Position numbers and translations under genes: made by a program. A stretch of DNA of 64,000 bases, taken from contig NZ_CP121451.1 of the NCBI RefSeq assembly GCF_029689945.1, positions 3,658,001-3,722,000 of the forward strand, given 5' to 3'. The notes under the pieces are model-generated. The model saw only the letters and a list, made by a program, of their open reading frames with translations, had not been told where the DNA came from and did not search any database. This document shows, piece by piece, positions 49,981-60,156 of the stretch. This DNA is from Paenibacillus amylolyticus (GTDB lineage Bacteria > Bacillota > Bacilli > Paenibacillales > Paenibacillaceae). Position 1 is the first letter of the stretch. Each line of letters opens with the position of its first letter.

Positions 49981-50222
49981 GATTCTATATAACTTGAACT
50001 AAGCATTTACAAGAAAACGGAGAGTACAGAAAGAACCTGAAGAAGCGGAGCTAAAAGCTTTTTGAAAAAAAGCTGCATCGGAAGCATATACTTCGCCTTT
50101 ATCCCCGATTTCCCCTCAAGAGAAATAATTAAAAATCTGGGGATAACAGCGATCGGAAGGTTGTTCTGTCAGCGAAGTGATCAGTGTAAATATTCATTAG
50201 TTCAACTTATATAGTTTGAATC
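49981..50222. repeat. Structured intergenic element with inverted-repeat ends
   Basis: The ends CTATATAACTTGAACTAA (49985-50002) and TTAGTTCAACTTATATAG (50198-50215) are inverted copies, 17 of 18 matching, and GATT/AATC extends the match outward with gaps. Inside are AGCTTTTT/AAAAAGCT (50056-50063 with 50067-50074), and TTATCCCC-GATTT/AAATC-t-GGGGATAA (50099-50111 with 50133-50146). ACTTCGC/GCGAAGT (50090-50096 with 50172-50178) encloses the second hairpin. No ORF spans it. It could be a MITE-like repeat or a structured RNA in the leader of the AAA gene. Confidence 0.75.
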
Positions 50223-50257
50223 ACGGAATGAAACTATAAATGGAGGAACAAGTATAC

Positions 50258-51069
50258 ATGAGCAAAATAAACCATATGAACCGGATTCCCAGGGCCAAAG
50301 GGATCGATATGGCTGCTTTTACACGCCAAAAGAGTGTAGGCGCAAAGCCCAGCATATTGTATTTTCCGCTGAAAATGAGCGCATCATTAACGAATTCATC
50401 ACCATTCTGGGCATGAAAGAGAAGTTCAGAGAGCATGATGTATCGATCCCCAACAAAATGGTCATGTTTGGGCCTCCCGGTACGGGAAAAACATTAACGG
50501 CATCACATCTGGCGGAGCGCCTTGATCTGCCACTGGTCCTCGTGAGATTAGATGCGATCATCCATAGTCACCTTGGGGAGACGGGGAGTAATGTTCGCAA
50601 ATTATTCGAGTATGCACGAATGAATCCTTGTGTGTTATTTCTAGATGAATTTGATGCAATAGGTCGCACGCGTGAGAGCAATGATGAAGTGAAAGAGATG
50701 GCTCGAGTCGTCAATACGTTGTTGCAGTGTCTGGATGAATTCGATGGGGACAGCATTCTGGTGGCTGCAACGAATCTGGAAACCCAACTGGATCATGCCA
50801 TCTGGCGGCGTTTTGATACGAAGATGACCTATGGCATGCCTGATGATTCAAGTCGCAGATTGTATATCCGCAAGTTGGTGGGGGCATTTGAACAGGAGGC
50901 CCGGCTGGAAGATTACATATGTGAAAGCTTGGCAGGGTGCAGTTATGCGGATATAGAGCAGATTGTGTTGAAGGCAAAGCGGAAAGCGATTATTGCCAGT
51001 AGTACACTTCATAAGCAACTCATCTCGGATGCTTACGATGAATACAGGCCACGTGTCTTGGAGTGTTGA
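50258..51069 (+). CDS. Stand-alone AAA ATPase (frameshifted at 50328)
   Basis: A cytoplasmic AAA+ ATPase. From the ATG at 50258 (after TGGAGGAAC) it reads MSKINHMNRIPRAKGIDMAAFTRQ. One more A in the AAAA of 50328-50331 continues KECRRKAQHIVFSAENERIINEFITILGMKEKF, giving 270 residues. Walker A is FGPPGTGKTLTA, Walker B is VLFLDEFDAIG, sensor 1 is LVAATNLE, and the arginine finger region is DHAIWRRFDTKM. The small lid domain follows. It resembles the FtsH/SpoVK-type AAA module, without protease or membrane parts. The partner and role are unknown. Confidence 0.87.
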
Positions 51070-51107
51070 CTACTATCATTTGGAATAAAACAATAAGGAA
51101 CAATGAT

Positions 51108-51146
51108 AAATAGCCCAGTCTCCTATAGTGGAGTTCTGGGCTATTT
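51108..51146 (+). terminator. Terminator after the AAA gene
   Basis: AAATAGCCCAG and CTGGGCTATTT form a perfect 11-pair stem, stacked on an inner CTCC/GGAG. It is placed to serve the AAA gene and, on the other strand, the histidine kinase. Confidence 0.88.
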
Positions 51147-51165
51147 GTCATGTTAACTTAAGGCC

Positions 51166-52631
51166 TTACGCTTTAGCGGGTGCTCTGTATGCTTTTTCTG
51201 TATTCTTGGCTTCTTGGGTTGCAGTCCAGCGTGGCAGGCTTAATCTGAACATGCTGCCTTCCGGGCTGCTGGAGACAAGTGTCAGTTCACCGCCTTGCTC
51301 CTGAGCGAGTAGCCGACTATAGGTTAATCCAAGACCCAGGCCGCGGTTAAGACGTTTCTTGAGTTCTCCACGATAGAAGCGTTCGAAAATCTTGGGTTGA
51401 TCCTCAGCCGCGATGCCTGTGCCATTGTCCTTCACATCAACATACAGCATCTGTTCTTCTGCACGCAGATAAATATCGAAGACAGCCTGTTGTTCAGGAG
51501 CTGTGGCATGAAGTGCGTTGTTGAGCAAATTGACAATGATCTGCTGAATGCGGAGAGCATCCCCATGGTAAAAAAGTTGGCTGGAGGGGCATACAGCTGA
51601 ACTTCTGGCATTTTATCCTCATATGCAATCTTCCACTGATAGATGATCTCGCCGACCAACAGTTTCAGATCTGTCCGTTCCTTCCGAACGGCAACACTTC
51701 CTGCAGCCATGGCATTATAGTCAAGCAGATCAGCGACCATACGCTCCATGCGTTCGGATTCCTTCAAAGCGATATCCAAAAATTCTTTTCCTTCCTGTGG
51801 ACTCACGACATCGTCACGTACTGCCATAACGAGCCCCTTGATGGAAGTCACGGGTGTTTTGAGTTCATGACTTACCCCTGCCAGCGAAAGTGTACGCCAT
51901 TCTTCGAGTTGTTGGAGACGCGTGGCCATATCGCGGAATGAATTGACAAGTTCATTGATCTCACGCTCTCGTGTATCCAAGTCGAGACTCACCTCATAAT
52001 TGCCACCTCGAATCTGTTCAGCGGCATAGGCGACCTGTCGAATCGGTCTGGATAATTTGTTGGACAGGAGATAGATTGTAAACCATCCACAGAGGATCAG
52101 TCCTCCCAGGATTAGTGCAACAAGCCATATGGTCTCTGGACCAAATGTAATCGACTGTTTGGACTGCATGACCCACACTTTGCCCAAGGTTTGATCGCCC
52201 TCAGAGATGTTGACCGTTACGCCTGCATATTTGTTATTACGTGGTTCGCGATAGTCGTCTGACAGTCGATACTGCACGTCTTTTTGCTCCATTTTAGGCT
52301 GGGAAAAGATCAATTGATTGTTATTGTCCAGGATCATGACACAAAAATAATGATCTGTATTAAATAATTTCTCTCGCTTGGTTACCAGTCTGTCCAGATC
52401 GGGTGGAACGCGAAGCATATTATTTTCACCGGTCACATGATCGGCAATCTCCAGACCAAGCAGTTCTGCGGTTTTGAGGCTTTTCTCAATGGAAGTTGTT
52501 CGAATCCAGTAGAGTGCCCCTGCCACAATAATCGTGAAACCAATGCACAAGATCAAAAAATATCGCAATGTCCAGTGTGACAGAATGGATATGGTTCGTT
52601 TGGGTTTCTTCTGTTTCAATTGGCGATCCAA
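51166..52631 (-). CDS. Sensor histidine kinase (frameshifted at 51570)
   Basis: A membrane sensor kinase of 488 residues after repair. It has TM1 (YFLILCIGFTIIVAGALYWI), an extracytoplasmic sensor (about 45-165), TM2 (TIWLVALILGGLILCGWFTIYLL), HAMP (about 190-240), and the H-box SLAGVSHELKTPVTSIKG. The ATPase domain is split by a missing base at the A6 run 51570-51575 (T on the coding strand). One more base gives PPANFFYHGDALRIQQIIVNLLNNALHATA, restoring the N-box before DNGTGIAAEDQ and GLGLGLTYSRLL. Its start overlaps the regulator gene by 16 bases. The signal is unknown. Confidence 0.9.
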
Positions 52632-53302
52632 AATTGATACCCCATTCCTCGCAACGTCCGAATCTCTCCCGTCTCTGGCGACCAGTGGGAGAGGGCTTGA
52701 CGTAGTCGTTTAATCGATAGGTCCACAGCACGGTCACTGCCATCATAGTCCATCCCCCATACCTGTTCAATCAGGTGATCCCTGGTAAATGTACGATTCG
52801 GATAATCGGACAGGAAGAACAGCAATGACAGGTCCCGAGGTGTGAGTGCAACCTCTGCACCGTTCAGGAGAACCTGCTTGGCAGCCAGATCAATGACGAG
52901 ATTTCCAAAGGAACGCTTCTCTTCACCACCCGAGGTCCAATGTGGATTACGGCGCAACACCGCATTTACTCTGGCGACCACTTCTTCCGGTACAAAAGGT
53001 TTGCTCATATAATCGTCCGCACCGGCATTCAATCCGTTGAGACGGTCTGAAATGTCATCCAGTGCGGTTAGCATGATCACGGGACAAGCACTTTTTTCAC
53101 GAATAATCCGCAGCAGATCCCATCCGTCCATTCCTGGCAGCATCACATCAAGCAATACAAGGGAAGGCGTGACGGTATCAAAAAGGGTAAGTGCAGTGGG
53201 TCCATCTGCTGCATGATGAACTTCAAATTCTGCTTTTCTCAGATAAGCAGCCAATACTCGTGCAATAGCTTGCTCATCCTCGACGATAAGTATGGATTTC
53301 AA
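52616..53302 (-). CDS. OmpR-family response regulator
   Basis: A 228-residue transcription factor. The receiver domain starts MKSILIVEDEQAIARVLAAYL, with the phospho-Asp in PSLVLLDVMLPGMDGWD and Lys in DYMSKPFVPEE. A C-terminal winged helix (about 130-227) has LTPRDLSLLFFLSDYPNRTFTRDHLIEQVWG and DLSIKRLRQALSHW. It is translationally coupled to the kinase and divergent from the YceI gene, which may be a target. Confidence 0.94.
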   Translation of the reverse strand: MKSILIVEDEQAIARVLAAYLRKAEFEVHHAADGPTALTLFDTVTPSLVLLDVMLPGMDGWDLLRIIREKSACPVIMLTALDDISDRLNGLNAGADDYMSKPFVPEEVVARVNAVLRRNPHWTSGGEEKRSFGNLVIDLAAKQVLLNGAEVALTPRDLSLLFFLSDYPNRTFTRDHLIEQVWGMDYDGSDRAVDLSIKRLRQALSHWSPETGEIRTLRGMGYQFWIAN

Positions 53303-53434
53303 GAAAAGCGTTCTCCCTTCATTTCATAAACTTGTACTGATTTTACATGAGCAAGCGCGTAAAGCCAATCCTGTATTACGGTTTTGAAAAAAATAAGGGG
53401 CTTGTCGCATCTTGACTTCTTCCTGACACATTCG

Positions 53435-53455
53435 GTTGATATGATCCATATCAAC
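53435..53455. promoter_or_regulatory. Dyad between the two-component system and yceI-like gene
   Basis: GTTGATATG-ATC-CATATCAAC, a perfect 9-3-9 inverted repeat in the divergent region, 42 bases before the YceI start. It is a plausible operator. Confidence 0.6.
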
Positions 53456-53496
53456 AAGCAATCTAAACAATAAATTAACTGGAGGGAAACATAGAG

Positions 53497-54213
53497 ATGA
53501 ACAAGAAAGCAAAAGCATGGCTTATTACAGGTGTAGCGGCGGTTGCCGTAATCGGTGGCGGTGGTTACTACTTCACAAATAGCTACTTGGGGAATAACGT
53601 GGAGATTGAGCAGGTGCTTCCTGCCAGCACAGCGACTTCAACAACAACAGTAGATAGTACAGGTGGGGTTGTCGCTAATGAAACGGCGGGAGCAGAGCAA
53701 TTGAACGGAGACTGGAGCATCAGTGAAGGTTCCAAAGTATACTTCTCTGTAACTACTTCGCAGGAGACTGTCAACTTTGTGGACGAGCAGGTAACAGGCA
53801 ATTGGACTATTAATGTAGACGATGCTTCTCAGATGAAAGCCGAAGGACAGATCGAGATGGACGGGGTTGATTCCGGGAATGCACAGCGTGATGGTCACGT
53901 AAAGCAAGCCGATTTCTTCGATACTGCGACATATCCGCAAGCTACGTTTACGGCGACTTCATTTGAAGGGGTGCCTGCGGAATGGCCTGTCGGTCAAACG
54001 GTGGATATCAAAATGAACGGTACCCTTACGGTTAAAGGCATTGAAAAAGAAGTGACATTTGATGCAAAAGTCGCTTATGAGAATAACGAAGTGTTGTTGT
54101 CGGCAACATCCATGGTGACGTTTGAAGATTTCGGAATGGAAAATCCGCACTCTGTCGTACTCTCGACTGAAAATGATATCCAGGTACAGCTCGAATTGAA
54201 ACTCACCAAATAA
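53497..54213 (+). CDS. Membrane-anchored YceI-domain protein
   Basis: A 238-residue extracytoplasmic protein. An N-terminal anchor (WLITGVAAVAVIGGGGYYF) and a Ser/Thr-rich spacer precede a YceI lipocalin-like barrel (about 65-238): GDWSISEGSKVYFSVTTSQETVNF, VTGNWTINVDD, DSGNAQRDGHVKQADFFDTATYPQATFTATSF and GTLTVKGIEKEVTFDAKV. YceI folds are known to bind isoprenoid-like lipids. GGAGGG precedes the ATG. Its position divergent from a two-component system suggests it is part of that regulon. Confidence 0.92.
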   Translation: MNKKAKAWLITGVAAVAVIGGGGYYFTNSYLGNNVEIEQVLPASTATSTTTVDSTGGVVANETAGAEQLNGDWSISEGSKVYFSVTTSQETVNFVDEQVTGNWTINVDDASQMKAEGQIEMDGVDSGNAQRDGHVKQADFFDTATYPQATFTATSFEGVPAEWPVGQTVDIKMNGTLTVKGIEKEVTFDAKVAYENNEVLLSATSMVTFEDFGMENPHSVVLSTENDIQVQLELKLTK

Positions 54214-54240
54214 GTAGTGTAGTAACGATCATATACCTGA

Positions 54241-54287
54241 AAATCTGCTCTGCTTCCGCCTTCCGGTGGACGGGCAGATTTTTTTGT
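54241..54287 (+). terminator. Terminator after the YceI gene
   Basis: AAATCTGC...GCAGATTT with inner CCGCC/GGTGG, and a seven-T tail. Confidence 0.93.
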
Positions 54288-54393
54288 TTCTTACAAATCG
54301 TGTGATTCTTATAGCTCAAATGTAACTTTTACAGGACCATATTGTTAAAATAACTGCTGTTTCCTTTGGAAAATACCGTATGACCCATTCCTA

Positions 54394-54407
54394 TTAAGCG
54401 CTTACAA
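54394..54407. promoter_or_regulatory. Candidate CcpA cre site
   Basis: TTAAGCGCTTACAA has the palindromic AAGCGCTT core and 3' half of the cre consensus; the 5' TG is not matched. It lies 65 bases before the galactanase gene, where carbon catabolite control would be expected. Confidence 0.6.
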
Positions 54408-54471
54408 TGAGGAGGATTCATCACATTCATTGATCCATGCACAATCAAACACAAAAAGGGGGAGATCAAGA

Positions 54472-57400
54472 GTGAATAAAAGGTACATAAGCGGTTGTCT
54501 GGTATTGCTGATGCTGTTCTGTGATCTGGGACTGTTGGTTCGTCCAGCGGCTGCGGAAGAGGCGAAAGTGAACGTGGCACTTAACAAGGCAGTTACGGTA
54601 AGCACAGAATATTTGGAGTGGGGGAGCCAAAAGGAGCACTTGGTTGATGGTAAAAGTGATACGCATTGGGCTGCTACCGCAGGAGTGACAACGGAACAAC
54701 CACAGTGGGCCATGATTGATCTGGGTCAAGACTACAGTCTGTCCGGAGCGCAAATAACGTGGAGAGAAAATACGATTGTTAAATATATGATAGAAACATC
54801 TGCTGACCAGGAGACATGGACGAAAGTTGTTGATCAAAGTGAAAATGCCGATCCCAAACAGATCGCTGATCTGACTTTCGAGCAGAAAGGTGTACGATAC
54901 ATCAGACTGAACATTTCCTTTTTCAAGGGTGAAGGCGTCTGGCCGGAAATATTGGAGTTTAAAGTATGGGGAGAAGCAGAAGGCACTGAACCGGCCAACA
55001 TTATGAATTATGATCCAGTCGAAGTGAAAACCGTAACAAGAAGTGCGCCAGTTCTGCCAAACCAGGTAAAAGCATGGTACCAGAATGGAAAATCAGGAAT
55101 GGTGCCTGTGATATGGGATCATATCGAACCATCGGAGTACGCCTCTACAGGCAATTTTACGGTAACAGGAACTGTATATGGTGCGCCCCCAGAGCCTCGG
55201 CCTGAAGCCAAGGTGATTGTTGAGGGGTATCGTGAAGACTATGTTAGAGGTGTTGATATTTCCACGTTGACTGCCATTGAGGACAAAGGTGGAAAATACG
55301 TGGACAGCAACGGTACAGAGCGTGATTTGCTGGATATTCTCAAGGATCGCGGTGTCAATTATGTACGTCTTCGTCTGTGGAATGATCCACAGAAATCAGG
55401 GGGCTACAACGATAAGGAAGATGTTATTCGTCTGGCCAAACGGGTGAAGGAAAAAGGCATGAAAATCCTGTTGGACTTTCACTACTCAGATGAGTGGGCT
55501 CATCCGGGACAGCAGCTTCGTCCCAAAGCTTGGGAAGTTCTTTCCTTTGAAGAGCTGAAGCAGGAAGTATACAACTATACGGTTGAAGTTGTAGGAGAAA
55601 TGAAAGCAAAGGGCGCCATGCCTGATATGGTGCAGATCGGTAACGAGATCAACAGTGGTCTTCTGAACGGCTTGAGCAGTGACGTGAATTTCAACGAAAA
55701 TGTTGCATTGCTGAAAAGCGGAATCGATGCTGTACGTGCAGTAGAAGGTGAGGTCACCAATAACGCGGATAAGGTGAAGATCATGATCCATCTGGCTGAA
55801 GGTGGCAAGGCGGATATGTTCGACTGGTATTTCAGCGAGCTGGAGAAACGCGAACTCAAGTACGATATCATCGGACTTTCCTATTATCCGTTCTGGCATG
55901 GGACATTTGCCGATGTGCAGAAGACCATGAATGAAGTATCTAACAAGTTCCAAAAAGACGTGATTATTGCCGAGACATCGTATCCATTTTCCTACAAAAA
56001 CGGGGATGCACACGGTAATATCATTGGCTCGGACGAAGCCCTTCATGTAGGTGGAGCAGACTTCCCTGCAACCGTTCAAGGGCAATATGATGCCATTGCT
56101 GGCATTATGGACATGATTGCAAATGTGCCGAATAACCATGGTGCAGGTTTCTTCTACTGGGAGCCAGCGTGGATTCCAGCCGGTGTAGGCTGGATTGCAT
56201 CGGAAGGGAATGCATGGGAGAACCAGGCGATGTTTGACTACGACGAATTTCCGGCCAACGGCGGGCATTCTTATGAAGGCAGGGCGTTATGGTCCCTTGA
56301 TGTGTACAAACGTGGATTGAATCTTCTGCCCGCAGACCGCCAGCAACTGGCTGCGGCGCTTGCACGAGCCGAATCATTAGTAGTGACTGATTTTACTCCG
56401 GAAAGTTGGGGACTCTGGCTCCGGCAATCACCTCAGCGAATGCAATATACGAACAGGCATACACGCCGGGTGGAGTGTCTCAAGCGGATACAGATGCAGC
56501 GACATCAGCATTGGAACATGTAATGCAGCAGATGCAGGTGATTCCCCCGCAGCTTGACGAGCTTCGAGCCAAATTAGCGGAAGGGCACACATATCAGCAG
56601 ACTGACTGGTCTACGGCCACTTGGGCGGTATTGACCAAAGCGCTGGAAGGCGCTCAGCAGGTCTTGGATGATCCAAGAGCAACACAGACGGATGCGAATA
56701 CAGCGGTTAAACGTTTGCATGATGCCATTCAAGGTCTATCCAATGTGGACAAAACACAACTGCACCAGTACATTCAACAAATGCAGCAGCAGAATGAATC
56801 TTCTTATACACGCCGGAGCTGGTCTGTATTGCAACAATCTTTACAGGCATCGATTGAGGTGCGGGATAACCATGCTGCTGTCCAGTCTGAGGTGAATTCA
56901 GCACTGAGTACGTTGAAACAGGCCTTTGCTAATCTGGTCTCTCTGGAGGCTTTAACAACGGGCAAAACAGCAACGGCTTCAAGCAGTGCAGGGACTGGAG
57001 GCAATCAAGCCAACTCTCCTGAAGGTGCAATTGACAACAATCCGAACACTTCATGGGGAACCGATAAGAGTATCGGCAGCTGGTGGCAAGTGGATTTGGG
57101 GAAAGTTGCAAACTTGCGCAAGATGGAAATGTCGATGTGGAGCGGCGGCATCAAATATACGATCGAAGTGTCCAATGATAACCAAAACTTTGTGAAAGTA
57201 GTGGACACCACAAGTGATGTGGTTGTATCGACCGCACCTAGCCATGTTCTTCCGGAAGGCACGGAGGGACGTTATATTCGGGTAACGATTAAAACAGGCC
57301 CAACATGGGTAGGATTCATGGAATTTGAGGCTTACGGTACATTCCCGGCGGACAAATCTGCACTGCAAGCTACTGTAGATAACGCTGAGAAATTAAAGCA

Positions 57401-58847
57401 AACCGATTACACGACTTCAAGCTGGAATGTATTCAGTAAAGTGCTTTCTGAGGCGAAGGCATTCATGCTGGATGTTGAATCTTCAACGCAAGAGGTAAGC
57501 AAAGCGGATCAAGCGTTACAAGATGCTGTGAGTAAGCTTGTACGTCAAGATGGTACACCTGACCCTGGTCAACCATCCCAACCAAGTGTACCTTCACAAC
57601 CATCTAACCCGGGAACAGGTCCTTCGACGGGGAATCCAGCTGTAACCTCACCCGTTGGATCGGGCAATGGACCAGTGAAGGGTTCAATAACGGTAAAAGG
57701 ATCAGCAACAGGGGATGACAAGTACTCGATTCGTCCAGATGCATCCCAATTAACTCAGGCTCTTCAATCCATGGATGCAGGAAATCGTACGTTGAAGCTG
57801 TTCGCAGATGTGCCTGATACAGCCAAGACAGTTACATTCCAATTGGCTGCAAGCCAACTGGCAGCATGGGTTCGTTCCGAGGAAGTGCAATCCCTGGATG
57901 TAGTCGTAGGAACGACTACCGTTCGTGTTCCTCTGAGATCACTCCCGCTAACCATTGCGGAGAATGCTGGTACGTTTGATATCGTGGTGGCAAAAGGATC
58001 GACAGATGCACTGTCCTCATCTCAAAAAGCAGGAATCGGTAATCATGCGATTGTTGATGTGAATGTGTTAATGAACAATAAGCCACTATCATGGACAGAC
58101 AGAGCGATTGAAGTTGCTCTATCCAGTGTAGAGCAACCTAAGCTGAATGATGTGGTTATGGTCGTACATTCCATATCTCCAACTGGGGAGATGAAACCTG
58201 TTACGTACTCTAAGTACGATGACAAAACGAAGACGATGGCGTTCAAACCGTTGGAATCCGGAAGTTATGTCATTGCAGATGTTGAAGTGCCGTTGCATGA
58301 TTTGCAAAACCACAATTGGGCTCTCCAGGAAGTGCAGAACCTCTACGGTAAGGGAATCCTGATGGGGATGAGCGCAACTCGTTTTGCCCCGCAAGGTGAA
58401 CTGACCAGAGCACAATTTTTGCAAATGATCATTAAAGGCATTGGTTATACACGTCAGTCCGATGCAACCATTTCGCTCCCAACGGATGTGATGGAAGGGC
58501 AGTGGTATGCCGATTCAGTAAGACATGGCATTGAGATGAACATTATTCAAGGCCGGGCGGATGGAAGCTTTGCAGCCAATGAACGTATCTCACGAGAAGA
58601 TATGGCTGTTATGCTGAACAGAGCTTTGAAGGTAGTGCAGCGTGAGGATGCGACCAATACTGTACAAGGAAATAAAGGGTTTGCAGACGAAGCCGAGATC
58701 GCTGGTTATGCGAAAGAAGCTGTAGTCTCGATGCAACAACTTGGACTGCTGAATGGCATGCCTGATGGCACGTTTGCTCCGAAAGAAACAGCGAATCGTG
58801 CACAAGGGGCTGTTGCAGTCGCCAGACTGATGGAACAGCTGTATTAG
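54472..58847 (+). CDS. Cell-surface GH53 endo-beta-1,4-galactanase with SLH anchor (frameshifted at 56408)
   Basis: A secreted arabinogalactan-degrading enzyme, 1458 residues after repair. GTG at 54472 follows GGGGGAG. The order is: signal peptide (to VRPAAAEE), F5/8 type C domain (about 36-175), Ig-like Big_4 domain (about 183-257), GH53 catalytic domain (about 259-635), FIVAR-like helical repeats, a second F5/8C domain (ALTTGKTATASSSAGTGGNQANSPEG onward), another FIVAR repeat, a Pro/Ser-rich linker, and three SLH repeats at the C-terminus. Catalytic Glu residues are about 392 (QIGNEINSG) and 501 (IIAETSYPFS). The G4 run 56408-56411 lacks one G; adding it gives PESWGTLAPAITSANAIYEQAY. Confidence 0.9.
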
Positions 58848-58934
58848 AGATAGTTCTAAAAAGTCTGCTTTTGATTACGAAAGGTGCCTGGTGGTACCAT
58901 CAACACGCATGAATTGAAAATAACAAAGCAGGTT

Positions 58935-58967
58935 AAGAGATCGGATCAACGGATTCGGTCTCTTCTC
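58935..58967 (+). terminator. Possible terminator after the galactanase gene
   Basis: AAGAGA-t-CG pairs with CG-g-TCTCTT, followed only by TCTCTTG, so termination would be weak. An outer CTGCTTT/AAAGCAG pair (58868-58874 with 58925-58931) lies just upstream. Confidence 0.5.
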
Positions 58968-59038
58968 TTGCGGAAAAAATAAGGTTCAGACTTCATCCCT
59001 TTCTCTAAATGGCATATAAAACATTTGTTAATGTCGTA

Positions 59039-59095
59039 TTGACAATATCGAATTCATTTGTTATCATTTCGATAATATCAAAACGACAATATTGA
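59039..59095 (+). promoter_or_regulatory. Promoter and repeated operator-like sites before SPFH gene
   Basis: Promoter TTGACA (59039-59044), 17 bases, TATCAT (59062-59067). Three related 11-mers surround it: GACAATATCGA (59041-59051), inverted TCGATAATATC (59069-59079) and GACAATATTGA (59085-59095). The arrangement suggests a dedicated repressor. Confidence 0.65.
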
Positions 59096-59112
59096 GAAAT
59101 GGGGAATGTACC

Positions 59113-60156
59113 ATGTTTGGATTCCGATTCGCGAAGTTCCAACCCAGTGAGTATGTCATGAAGGTGAAAAATGGCAAGGTACAACGTCAAGGTGTCGGAC
59201 TGTCCTTCTATTATTATGAACCGACTACATCGGTAGTGGTGCTCCCTGTGTCCTCGGTGGATGTACCTTTCATGTTCGAAGAGATTACAGCGGACTATCA
59301 GACCGTTACAGTGCAGGGACAACTGAGCTATCGCATTGTGGATTATTTGAAAATAACCCAGAGCCTGAATTACACGTACAATTTGCGCAAGAATCGGTAT
59401 ATTTCCGACGACCCCGGCAAATTGGATCAACGGGTGATCACCACAGCCAAAGTACTCACCAAGAAACATCTGGAGCAGATGCCGCTGAAGGAGGCCATTC
59501 AATCCAGTGAACGACTGGCAAGCAGCATGAAACGTGAAGTTGTGCAGAGTGAAGAGTTGGAGAAACTGGGCGTTGAGCTGATGAGCCTATCCATCCTGGC
59601 CATTTTGCCCAATAAAGAGACGATGCGTGCATTGGAAGCACAAGCGCGGGAAGAAATTTTACGTCAAGCAGATGAAGCGTTGTATGTGCGTCGCAATGCA
59701 TCGATTGAACAGGAGAGACGAGTGAAGGAGAACGAACTGAACACCGAAATTGCCGTGGAGACGAAAAAACAGCAAATCCGTGAGACCCAATTGCAGGCAG
59801 AACGCTCGGTGAAACAGAAACAAAACGAGATGGAGCAAGAACAGCTTCAGTTCAATACAGCGATGGAGGAGCGCAAGCAGCAGTTAATTGAATTAACCAT
59901 TGCCAATCACAATGCGGAAGCCGATGCCAAAGCGTATGAGATCGCTGCCGTGATGAATTCGTTGCAACATGTACAGCCGAGTGTACTGCAAGCAATGGCA
60001 AACATGGGCATGAATTCCGATAAGCTGATCGCACTCGCATTCCAGGAGCTGGCTGAAAATGCAGGCAAGATCGGACAGCTTAATATCTCGCCGGATCTGT
60101 TGCAGGGGTTGATGTCTCCCGCGCCGGGCAGAGATCAGGGAGGTAGAGGGCGATGA
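59113..60156 (+). CDS. SPFH/Band 7 domain protein
   Basis: A 347-residue prohibitin-like scaffold protein. The start MFGFRFAKFQPSEYVMKVKNG at 59113 follows TGGGGAATG. The SPFH domain spans about 10-190 (YQTVTVQGQLSYRIVDYLKI, VITTAKVLTKKHLEQMPLKEAI, EELEKLGVELMSLSILAILP). A long coiled coil (about 190-285, rich in Glu/Gln/Arg) and a small C-terminal region follow. There is no N-terminal membrane helix, unlike flotillins, so it may be cytoplasmic or peripheral. Its stop overlaps a 25-residue ORF that in turn overlaps the NAD-kinase-like gene, so the three are coupled. The function is not established. Confidence 0.88.
   Translation: MFGFRFAKFQPSEYVMKVKNGKVQRQGVGLSFYYYEPTTSVVVLPVSSVDVPFMFEEITADYQTVTVQGQLSYRIVDYLKITQSLNYTYNLRKNRYISDDPGKLDQRVITTAKVLTKKHLEQMPLKEAIQSSERLASSMKREVVQSEELEKLGVELMSLSILAILPNKETMRALEAQAREEILRQADEALYVRRNASIEQERRVKENELNTEIAVETKKQQIRETQLQAERSVKQKQNEMEQEQLQFNTAMEERKQQLIELTIANHNAEADAKAYEIAAVMNSLQHVQPSVLQAMANMGMNSDKLIALAFQELAENAGKIGQLNISPDLLQGLMSPAPGRDQGGRGR

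Noticed and set aside
50137..50149. CTGGGGATAACAG resembles a segment of 23S rRNA
   Set aside because: The match is only about 13 bases and the flanks do not follow rRNA. It is one arm of a local hairpin in the 49981-50222 element.
58890..58900. GGTGGTACCAT looked like a T-box core
   Set aside because: The required CGCGG continuation, a specifier stem and a following terminator are absent. It is only a short palindrome.
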